From contig JAJDAO010000021.1 of assembly GCA_029261835.1 (NCBI GenBank), positions 124,001 to 188,000 of the forward strand: DNA of 64,000 bases, written 5' to 3'. This DNA is from Deltaproteobacteria bacterium. Its GTDB lineage: Bacteria; Myxococcota_A; UBA9160; UBA4427. Position numbers and translations under genes: made by a program. Shown here piece after piece: positions 36,395 through 45,200 of the stretch. Within the stretch, counting starts at the first letter, position 1. Each line of letters starts with the position of its first letter. The notes under the pieces were generated by a model. The model was not told the origin of the DNA. It saw only the letters and a program-made list of their open reading frames with translations, and made no database searches.

Positions 36395-39300
36395 ATAACC
36401 GAGCTCCTGACCTCCGAGTAATCCTGATCGGTCTCGGCTTGGCGACGGGCTGCCTCGTCATGCTCGCCGGTACGGCGAATGCACTGGGACCTCCCCACAA
36501 TGCCAGCTTCGGCATCGACTGCGAGGACTGTCATGCCATGCACCAGGGCGGCATGATGGGCGCTCTGGTGCCCCGCGATCGCGAGCAGGAGGCGCTCTGC
36601 AGAAGCTGCCACAATCCGACTGGCATGGCCGCCGCATTCAGCAACGTGGCACTGCACGAGCCCGAGGCGGGTGCACGACTGATCGACTGCGGAGCCTGCC
36701 ACGATCCCCACGGCCCACACGAGACCACCGATCCACGCACGGGAACCACCGCGTTCAACCTCGGGCTCGTGCGATCCAACACCGACAAGTATGTTTCCGG
36801 AGCGTTGGGCCCGGTCATCTTCCAACTGCGACCCGACGACTTCTCCTGGGACAGCTCCCCCTACACAGGCATCTGCCAGACCTGCCATACGGCAACGAAT
36901 TATCACACCAATGACGGCGTCGACCCACACCACAATGAGGCTGCTGACTGCACCACCTGCCACAAGCACGAAGACGGCTTTGCCCCGAGCGGCTGCACGG
37001 GGTGCCACAACGAGGCCCAGAATCTCCGCCGCCAGGTCGTCGAGGCCGGAGGCGATTTCGAGATGCCGTCCCACCACGTTCGCGGCAGCGTGCAGGACAG
37101 CGACTGCCTCGTCTGTCACTACGTGCGGAATCACGGATCACAGATCGTCAAGCTGCGAGATCCGGACCAGGGCGATGCGCTGGTCCACGAGTACGACGCG
37201 GCTGCACCGGAGGTTCTGGAGGGCTTCTGCCTTGGCTGCCACGACAACGACGGAGCCAGCTATCTGGCCGATGGCTTACATCCGTTTGGCGACGGGCTGA
37301 CGCCCCCGAACGTCGAGGGACTCGCCGGTAGCGAGTGGATCAACGCGGCACACAAGACCGAACCCTTCTCGGACAATGGCAACGCTCCGATCACGTGCAT
37401 GGGTGACGGTGTGAACACCGGCTGCCACGGCAACGCCCACGGCTCGGACAACGAGAAGATCCTGAGCGCGGATTCAGGTTTGCAGACCATCGAGCAGCTC
37501 TGCTTCAACTGCCACACCGACGGCAGGGTGCAGAACTATGCCATCTCCGGATCAGATGTCGCTGATGATATTGAAGAGGCATTCGCGCACTCGGCGATCC
37601 ACGACTTCGGCGCCAATTTCACCGTAGGCGCGAACACCTACTCGCTGGACTGCACATCCTGCCACAATCCGCACGTGGTGACGGGCCAATACTGGGAGGC
37701 GGACATCCACGTCTCGCCGGTCACCTTGCCTGATCTCACAGCCGACCCCGCCACCAACCCCCGCGCCATGGGCACCACGCTGTGGGGCGCTGCCGCGGGC
37801 CAGAAGATGGACGACTTTGGCGGTACCTACCGTACGCCAAAGAACGATCTCTTCTCTGGGGCGCAATTGCCGGACTACGCCACCTTCTGCCTGGAGTGCC
37901 ATGCTCAGCCCGGCAGTGCTCCATTCGGGATCGACTGGATTGGTCGTCCCCACGGCCTACAGTCGGCTAACAGCCCCAACGGCTACGGCGTCTGCCCCAA
38001 CTGGTATGGCTGCGGCAAAGCGGCAGGCTGGGACGGTGACGACTGTATCAGCGATCAGATCACCTGTTGGCCGACGATAACCAGGGGCAAAGGGGACCAG
38101 CTCTTTTCACGCGCGCCCTACGATCACGACGAGCGGGTTGCCGGAGCCAACTTCACGTTGTCTTGCACCGACTGTCATGAGGCCCATGGCTCGTCCGTTT
38201 CGTCGATGATTCGAAGCAACCCCAACGGCGGCACGGGAACCGAGATCTGGAATACCATGTGCAACAACTGCCACTACTACTACAGCGACTGGCATGCCGG
38301 CATGTCTTGCGGCACCGCCAGTTGCCATGTCAGCAATTCGATCCACCGCATGAGTTCTTACTCCGGTTCGGGCGCGACGAGGTCTTTCGATCGCGACCTC
38401 GTTCTTCATTACGCCTTCGAGGGCAACCTGAAGGACTCCGGTAGCTGGCAAATGGACGGCAAGTGGATGGATGACGTCCCTGGGTCCTACGTGGCCGGGC
38501 AATTCGGTTCGGCGGCCGTGCTCAGTGGTGGCATGAATGTCCAGGTCGGCACGGAGAATGAGTACTGGTCCACGGACGCGGGTCGCCATGGTACGCACAT
38601 CTATACGGAGATGAAGTACAACACGACCCTGGAGTCCTGGGTTTATCCGACCGATGATGCCAACAGTGAACACAGCATATTCACCAAGCATGTGGGCCAT
38701 GCCAATGGTGGTTACACCTTCAGCCTGAGACGGATGGGGGGCACCTATCGAGCTGCCTTCAACCTGCAGGCCGACGACAACGCCGGTGGCCAAGGCGGCG
38801 CCAGTGGTATCAGGGGCGCTTACAGCTCTGTAGCCATTCCGCTGAACACCTGGTCACACGTTGCAGTAACGTTTGATACGGCTGGCGCCGACAGGAACGC
38901 CAGTGACCCGACCCAGGGCAGAATCAGGATCTATGTCAACGGTGAAGATGTTACCACCAGTGATCCCTCAGGTGACTTCATGCAGCCGGGCGCTGGAGAA
39001 ACCTCCATCTACGCCTATGTCGAGAACAGCCCCTGGAACGAGAGCATCTGCTATTCCAGCCACTGGTGTACGGGCGAATTCTCAGTCGGAGGATTCCACG
39101 GTTGGCAGAACGAGTTCATTGGCCGACTCGATGAGGCCAAGGTATGGAACATGACCCAGGACGCGGCCTATTTCGCACCCATCGATGGGACGGTCGCACC
39201 GCTTATCGTATCCGTGGCCATCGACGCCCCGAACCAGCTGCAGGTCTCTTTCAGTGAAGGTGTCGTGGGCTCAGGGGCGTCCGCGGAGCTGATCCCGAGT

Positions 39301-40293
39301 GATTTTTCGGTTAGCTGCTCCGGCAGGACCATCCAGAGTGTTGTTCACGGAGCGGGCGACTCGACGGCCACCCTGGTGTTGAGCTCCAACCTCACGCCGG
39401 GCGACATCGCCTCGTGCACCGTAGCCGCAGCCAGCGGTGCCGTTTTCGATGATTATGCCCTGGCGGCCGGAACCGACCCGGTTTCCCTGTCCGGGAGCCT
39501 GTGTCCCACCGTGGCGTCCTTCCAGATGGGCGAGGCTGCCTGCAGTGCAACGGCCCAGGATGATGTCGCATACCTAACGGGAACCGTCAGTGACAGCTGC
39601 ACCACCTTGCTTGGCGACGGCTATTTCCACGGCGATGGTGACGGCGCCAACAACAACTTCATCGACTATTTCGATGCTGACGCCTGCATGGTCTCCGCCA
39701 CGGCCCTGACCATCGAGGCACGGATCAAGCCGACAGGAATCGGCACAGCCAACTACATCAGACGAGTAATCTCCAAGGACGCCGATGGCGTCAACTACCA
39801 GGTATCCGTCTGGCGGAACACCGGCTGGGCGACGTATAGCCCACCGGACAACGTGGCATCCATCGCCTTCTGGATACCCCCGGTCGATTCTCACGGCGGA
39901 AATGGTTGGAAGGTCGTACTAACCGACTACGATACGTGTCCCATCGTGTCCGATCATTGGTATCGAGTGCGAGTTGTTTGGAACAGCGCGAAGATTGGCG
40001 GATTCCCCGGAGACATCTTCGTTGATGACCAAGGGACAGACGGCCTCAATACAGGTGAAACGTGGTCTGATTATGTGAATTGTACCGATGCCGACCAGTC
40101 TCAAGTGAATCCGGTGACGCAGCTCATCCTCGAAGGAGACCAGATCAAGGCCGGTCAGAACAATATGAGGATCGGGACCAACGTCAACAACAGTACTAGG
40201 AACCACTTCGAGGGACTGATTGACTGGATCACGGTTGAAACGGCAGTCGACTACACAGGACTTGACGATACGCCCAATCCACCGCAGCCCTGA
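36391..40293 (+). CDS. Giant multihaem c-type cytochrome with LamG, Ig-like and C-terminal LamG-like domains, copy A
   Basis: The protein has 1300 residues and a signal peptide cut near AGTANA/LG (31). Thirteen CxxCH motifs are seen (CEDCH at 44, CRSCH, CGACH, CQTCH, CTTCH, CTGCH, CLVCH, CLGCH, CFNCH, CTSCH, CLECH, CTDCH, CNNCH). CGTASCH (CX4CH, residue 640) and CMGDGVNTGCH (CX8CH) are possible extra haem sites. Several motifs have the form CxxCHxxHG, as in doubled-CXXCH families. Residues ~670-929 are a LamG module (LVLHYAFEGNLKD, LDEAKVWNM), ~931-1036 Ig-like (VSFSEGVVGSGA), ~1050-1295 a second LamG-like domain. Probably exported for extracellular electron transfer with surface binding. The 3' half looks less GC-rich than copy B by eye. 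Confidence 0.88.
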   Translation: MNNRAPDLRVILIGLGLATGCLVMLAGTANALGPPHNASFGIDCEDCHAMHQGGMMGALVPRDREQEALCRSCHNPTGMAAAFSNVALHEPEAGARLIDCGACHDPHGPHETTDPRTGTTAFNLGLVRSNTDKYVSGALGPVIFQLRPDDFSWDSSPYTGICQTCHTATNYHTNDGVDPHHNEAADCTTCHKHEDGFAPSGCTGCHNEAQNLRRQVVEAGGDFEMPSHHVRGSVQDSDCLVCHYVRNHGSQIVKLRDPDQGDALVHEYDAAAPEVLEGFCLGCHDNDGASYLADGLHPFGDGLTPPNVEGLAGSEWINAAHKTEPFSDNGNAPITCMGDGVNTGCHGNAHGSDNEKILSADSGLQTIEQLCFNCHTDGRVQNYAISGSDVADDIEEAFAHSAIHDFGANFTVGANTYSLDCTSCHNPHVVTGQYWEADIHVSPVTLPDLTADPATNPRAMGTTLWGAAAGQKMDDFGGTYRTPKNDLFSGAQLPDYATFCLECHAQPGSAPFGIDWIGRPHGLQSANSPNGYGVCPNWYGCGKAAGWDGDDCISDQITCWPTITRGKGDQLFSRAPYDHDERVAGANFTLSCTDCHEAHGSSVSSMIRSNPNGGTGTEIWNTMCNNCHYYYSDWHAGMSCGTASCHVSNSIHRMSSYSGSGATRSFDRDLVLHYAFEGNLKDSGSWQMDGKWMDDVPGSYVAGQFGSAAVLSGGMNVQVGTENEYWSTDAGRHGTHIYTEMKYNTTLESWVYPTDDANSEHSIFTKHVGHANGGYTFSLRRMGGTYRAAFNLQADDNAGGQGGASGIRGAYSSVAIPLNTWSHVAVTFDTAGADRNASDPTQGRIRIYVNGEDVTTSDPSGDFMQPGAGETSIYAYVENSPWNESICYSSHWCTGEFSVGGFHGWQNEFIGRLDEAKVWNMTQDAAYFAPIDGTVAPLIVSVAIDAPNQLQVSFSEGVVGSGASAELIPSDFSVSCSGRTIQSVVHGAGDSTATLVLSSNLTPGDIASCTVAAASGAVFDDYALAAGTDPVSLSGSLCPTVASFQMGEAACSATAQDDVAYLTGTVSDSCTTLLGDGYFHGDGDGANNNFIDYFDADACMVSATALTIEARIKPTGIGTANYIRRVISKDADGVNYQVSVWRNTGWATYSPPDNVASIAFWIPPVDSHGGNGWKVVLTDYDTCPIVSDHWYRVRVVWNSAKIGGFPGDIFVDDQGTDGLNTGETWSDYVNCTDADQSQVNPVTQLILEGDQIKAGQNNMRIGTNVNNSTRNHFEGLIDWITVETAVDYTGLDDTPNPPQP

Positions 40294-40844
40294 CGGCCTC
40301 AATAGACGCAGTGAGGGGCCCTGAACGGGGCTCGACCGCGCTGTACGTCGGCAAGGTATTTCGGACCAGAGACAGCTCTTACTAAGAGACAATCTTCGGT
40401 TTCCTTCTAGGTGGCCTTGCTGGCCAGGTACTCCTTCTTCCTTCGGCGCATCGTACTCCGCTTGATTCTGTCTCGCTCGGTCGGTATCGCACAATGGCGA
40501 CCGAAGTAGACATCCGATATCGCACCGCTCGGGCTCGGGGTGCTCGGTTTCGGTCCGTCGAGCGCCCAGTCGCTCTTCGATATCTCGCATCAGGCTCCAG
40601 AGTGAAGTCAGCATCGCCCTGCACCGGGTCCCTGCAGCGGTTTGACATAACGTCCATGCACGGACGCCGCACCAGAACATCTTGAAACCCCTATGCCCAA
40701 TCGACTCTCGGAATCGGCTGACCTGCCGTGGAACCGCGGTCGGTGACTGCGACCTCCTGGAGATGGACTACGACGCAGAAGGCAACCGAACTCGCTCGCG
40801 GTCCTTCGACGAGTCGTGGACGGAGAATCTCTACGCGGGGGAAT
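40294..40844. other. Spacer between cassette copies
   Basis: Between the end of cytochrome A and the leader of copy B. It contains an IS3-like transposase remnant (40407-40526, minus). The remainder, 40527-40844, has no gene that I can support and no counterpart upstream of copy A. Confidence 0.5.
40407..40526 (-). pseudogene. IS3-family transposase (OrfB) C-terminal remnant
   Basis: Forty minus-strand codons end in TAG and read DVYFGR, then ERDRIKRSTMRRRKKEYLAS. This matches the characteristic tail of IS3-type integrase-core transposases (TPADVYFGRxxxILxxRxxIKxxTxxxRR). No upstream catalytic domain remains in frame, so this is a fragment. It lies between the two duplicated cassettes. Confidence 0.55.
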
Positions 40845-41263
40845 GCGCTCGGCCCACTCGGGCTGCAAGACTGTTCTCCTCGTGATGCGTCCGTTCCGCG
40901 AGGCCATGTGGCAGGCGCAAGATACATAAGCAGAAGTTTCATAATCGCCAAGAAACGACTCGACGTACTCCGGCACGATGTGTCGCTCGATTCTCGTAAC
41001 TGGGAAACCGCCGAGTACCCCGCCTAAACATGCCGTGTGGTTTCGAAATGGGCGTGGCGAATTGTCATGGATTGTGACTGCAACGTGTGGCAGATCGCGC
41101 CGATTCACTGACAGAGCGCAGAAGTGCGGTCTGCTTATCCTGCATTACCGACCGCTTGGCAGCAGGTTATCGTCGCCTCCTTCAGGACATTCTCCGGTAC
41201 GAAGATTGCGTGCCTTCATGCCGGACACAGGCGAGTATCGCCTCCCACGACGATATACTCCGA

Positions 41264-41278
41264 CTGCCCGTCGGGCAG
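41264..41278 (+). promoter_or_regulatory. Perfect palindrome upstream of NHL gene B
   Basis: CTGCCCG T CGGGCAG, 7-bp arms around one base, at the same distance from the ATG as its copy A equivalent. The conserved TATACT lies five bases upstream. Retention of the dyad while the flanking leader has drifted suggests function. Confidence 0.42.
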
Positions 41279-41292
41279 AGTGAGGGCTTTCG

Positions 41293-42246
41293 ATGCGGCA
41301 TCCTTCCGAGATTGAGTTGCGAGTGCGGCGCACGACCACGATGCGCCGAGGGTGTCGCAAGCTGGGATTGTTTCTCGCGGCGGTACTGTTCGCCGCTACT
41401 GGCCTCGGATGTCCGCCGGATCCAGATCTCAGTATCGAGAACCACAATCGCATGCCAACGCGTCTCGCCCAGGGCTCGGGCGGACGCTTCTTTGTCACGG
41501 ATGCAGTCGCGGGCTCAGTCTTCATCTACTCGTCGGACCTCACGCTGCAGAGCGAACTCAAGGACCTCGACCGTCCACTGGCCGTGGCCGTCGACAAATT
41601 CGGAAAGCTCTACGTGGGCAGCAACGGCCGCAATAGCGTGGAGGTGTACGACCACGGGCTCCACAAGCTGTGGGACATCGGCCAGGGCCAGATCCAGATG
41701 CCGACCGACATCGCGATCGACAATGCCATGAATCTCTACATCGTGGACAGCCTATCCGACACCGTATGGGTGTACCGGCCCAACGGATCGCTGCTGCGGA
41801 GCATCGGATCGACTGGAACGGGGGATGGGGAGCTGCGTTTTCCATCGGCGGTGACGGTGGCCTATCCCAGTGCTGCGGGCGAGCTCTTCGTGGCCGATCA
41901 GGCCAACAGCCGCGTCCAGGTATTCACGCTCGAGGGTGACTTCCTGCGCGGCTACGGAGAACCGATTGAAGCGTTCAGCCAGGAGTGGGAGGGACGCTTC
42001 GTCAACATGCAGAGTCTGGCTGTGGATATCATGGGGCGGCTCCATGTCGCTGACTCGTATCTGAATCGGGTCCAGATCCTCGACCCCAGCAGTGGCGCAT
42101 TCATCGATTCCTACGGTGAGTTCGGTACCGCCGCTGGCGAGCTCAACGTGCCGCTGGACCTGCACATCACGCAGGCCGGCGAGGCCGTGGTGACCAACTC
42201 TGGCAATCACAGGGTCGAAGTGGTCTACGAGGTAACGGAAAGATGA
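41293..42246 (+). CDS. NHL-repeat beta-propeller lipoprotein-like protein, copy B
   Basis: The protein has 317 residues, the same length as copy A, with scattered substitutions (GLHKLWDIGQGQIQMPTDIA, AIDNAMNLYIVDS). It shares the Arg-rich signal ending ATGLGC, the six-bladed NHL propeller and the final HRVEVVYEVTER. A GAGGG ribosome site precedes the ATG. The ATGA overlap with cytochrome B is kept. Conservation of both frame and coupling in the two copies argues that both operons are functional. Confidence 0.85.
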   Translation: MRHPSEIELRVRRTTTMRRGCRKLGLFLAAVLFAATGLGCPPDPDLSIENHNRMPTRLAQGSGGRFFVTDAVAGSVFIYSSDLTLQSELKDLDRPLAVAVDKFGKLYVGSNGRNSVEVYDHGLHKLWDIGQGQIQMPTDIAIDNAMNLYIVDSLSDTVWVYRPNGSLLRSIGSTGTGDGELRFPSAVTVAYPSAAGELFVADQANSRVQVFTLEGDFLRGYGEPIEAFSQEWEGRFVNMQSLAVDIMGRLHVADSYLNRVQILDPSSGAFIDSYGEFGTAAGELNVPLDLHITQAGEAVVTNSGNHRVEVVYEVTER

Positions 42247-45200
42247 ATAACCGAGCTCCTGACCTGCGAGTCATCCTGATCGGTCTCGGCTTGGCGACGG
42301 GCTGCCTCGTCATGCTCGCCGGTACGGCGAATGCACTGGGACCTCCCCACAATGCCAGCTTCGGTATCGACTGCGAGGACTGTCATGCCATGCACCAGGG
42401 CGGGTTGATGGGCGCCCTGGTGCCCCGCGATCGCGCGCAGGAGGCGCTCTGCAGAAGCTGCCACAATCCGACTGGCATGGCCGCCGCATTCAGCAACGTG
42501 GCACTGCACGAGCCCGAGGCGGGTGCACGACTGATCGACTGCGGAGCCTGCCACGATCCCCACGGCCCGCACGAGACCACCGATCCACGCACGGGAACCA
42601 CCGCGTTCAATCTCGGACTCGTGCGATCCAACACCGACAAGTATGTTCCCGAAGCGTTGGGCCCGGTCATCTTCCAGCTGCGACCCGACGACTTCTCTTG
42701 GGACAGCTCACCCTACACAGGCATCTGTCAAAGCTGCCATACGGCAACGAACTACCACACCAATGACGGCGTCGACCCACACCACAATGAGGCTGCGGAC
42801 TGCACCACCTGCCACAAGCACGAAGACGGCTTTGCCCCGAGCGGCTGCACGGGGTGCCACAGTGAGCCCCAGAATCTCCGCCGCCAGATCGTCGAGGCCG
42901 GAGGTGATTTCGAGAGGCCGTCCCACCACGTTCGCGGCAGCGTGGAGGACAGCGACTGCCTCGTCTGTCACTACGTGCGAAACCACGGATCGCAGATCGT
43001 CAAGCTGCGAGATCCGGACCAGGGCGATGCGCTGGTGCACGAGTACGACTCGGCTGCACCGGAGGATCTGGAGGGCTTCTGCCTTGGCTGCCACGACAGC
43101 GACGGGGCCAGCTATCTGGCCGATGGCGCGCATCCGTTCGGCGACGGGCTGACGCCCCCGAACGTCGAGGGACTCGCCGGCAGCGAGTGGATCAACGCAG
43201 CACACAAGACCGAGCCCTTCTCGGGCAATGGCGACGCCCCGATCACCTGCATGGGTGACGGTGTGAATACCGGCTGCCACGGCAACGCCCACGGCTCGGA
43301 CAACGAGAAGATCCTGAGCGCGGATTCAGGTTTGCAGACCATCGAGCAGCTCTGCTTCAACTGCCATACCGACGGCAGGGTCACGAACGACGCCCTCTCG
43401 AGCAACCGGACGGGCGGATACGTCTCAGCGGACGACATCGAGGAAGCCTTCGCCAAGTCGAGGAAGCACGATGTGGGGGGTACCTTCAGCGTCGGCGGCA
43501 ACACGTACACGCTGCAGTGCACATCCTGCCACAACCCGCACGTGGTCACCGGCAGCTACTGGGATGCGGCACTCGGCGTGTCGCCGGTCACGCGGCCGGA
43601 TCTCTCGGCGGATCCTGTGACCAACCCGCGTGCGATGGGGTCGACGCTGTGGGGCGCCACTCCCGGCGAGAAGACGGACGACTTTGCGGCGCAGGGCTCG
43701 GGCACTGGCGGTTGGTACTTCAGCACCGCACGTGGCGGTACGATCTCGAATGATCAGCCAGCCCGCTATCAGCCGCCCAAGGATGGCACGGGCAACAGCT
43801 TCGAGTTCGCTGGCGACATCCTGCCGGATTACACGACGCTATGCCTCGACTGCCATTCGAATAGAGTGAACGCCGCGATACCACCGGTGAACTGGGGTCA
43901 GGGGATAGGCTGTACCGACAACAGCGTCGATCCGCCGAATCAGCGAGTCGAGTGTGGCGCGGACCACGGACTCGGGATGGCGGGTAAGCCGGCGTACGTG
44001 AGCGACGAGGGAACGGCGGGTTTCTGGGGAAGTAGTGGCAACCCCGACATGATCTTCAACATGAACTACGTGACGCGCGGGCGGCACAACGGACACTTCA
44101 TGCGCTGGCCGTATGATTCTGCCGAACGAAGTGCCGGCATCAACTTCGTGATGGCCTGCACCGACTGCCACGAGGCCCACGGCTCGGATCGCGGCGGCAT
44201 GATCCGAGAGCGATTCAACGTGAACGCCAATGGCGATTGCGGATCAGGCGGCGACACCGACCCCAATGGTGAGAACTGCACCGATGGCAGCAACTGGAAC
44301 TCCTACTGCAACGCCTGCCACTACTACTACGGCGGGCATCACGCGGGGATGAGCTGTGGCAACGCGTCCTGCCACGAGGCCAACTCCATACACAGGATCA
44401 TCCACGTCACCGGTAGTGGTGCCGGCACGCAACTCATGCTCACCGCAGCGGGCTGGGAGAGCAACTTCCAGCGCCCGGACTTCACACCGGAGATCCAGAG
44501 CGTCGCTGGGCACACGGGGAGCAACGAGCTGGTCGTGACCTTTCAGCCGAGCCTGGATGCGTTCGGAATCTACGGCAATGAGGACCTGACCGGAGCGCTC
44601 GACGTGGGAGATTTCTGGATCTTCGATACCGACGGCAACAATCCGAAGTCGATCACGTCGGTGAGTCACCTCGCGGGTGAATACAGCGCGACGCTGACTC
44701 TGAGCGCGGTCCTGACGGCCGCCGACGTCGGCAGCGACACGCTGGCCGCCCGGGGCATGGAGATCTGGGACTGGTACGCCGGTGGCTACCAGAACGCGGC
44801 GACGGGCACCATCCCCGCACAGGCCGTCTCGGCTGGGCCGTGGCCCGTGATCATCGATGGGCCGCCACCGCTCGGAATCCTGAGCGCTGCCTATGGGAGC
44901 GGAGAGATCCGCGTCACCATGACTGAGGGCGTGTGGGGGAGCGGTGCAGCGGGCGTGCTGCTACCGGGCGACTTCACGCTGTCGGATTGCGGCGGCAGAA
45001 CGATCACGGGCGTCACCCACACTCCGGGCGGGGCCTCGGCGATCCTGATGCTGGATTCGGCCTTGGCCCTCTCCGACATCGGTGTATGTACGGCGGCGAC
45101 GGTGGGCGGTGTGATCTCAGACGGCTACGGGAACTACGCGAACGTGACCGTCGTCGCCCTGTCACTCCCGGCCGAGTGCCCGATCGGAACGGCCAGCTTC

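Larger units (their letters stand above)
34995..37530 (+). repeat. Tandem duplication, copy A (leader, NHL gene, 5' part of cytochrome gene)
   Basis: This block matches 40845-43382. In the leader, matching bases are offset by 5848 (35012-35221). From 35402 through ~37530 the offset is constant at 5852, so the NHL gene and the first ~380 cytochrome codons align with no net indel and few mismatches. Similarity falls abruptly after the CFNCH haem motif. Confidence 0.92.
40845..43382 (+). repeat. Tandem duplication, copy B (leader, NHL gene, 5' part of cytochrome gene)
   Basis: Counterpart of 34995-37530. The leader retains the minus-strand frame (40845-41108: LPHVAVTIHDN, HIVPEYVESFLGDYE), the TATACT at 41254-41259 and the palindrome. 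The homologous stretch nearer the gene carries a TGA in the minus frame where copy A has a Tyr codon, so at least that part is not a functional gene. Confidence 0.92.

Noticed and set aside
37960..38030. CPNWYGCGK in cytochrome A as another haem site
   Set aside because: It lacks the His after the second Cys.
41200..41280. In-frame TGA in the copy B leader as a second selenocysteine codon
   Set aside because: Copy A has Tyr at that place rather than Cys, no hairpin follows at SECIS distance, and the frame is not otherwise a supported gene.
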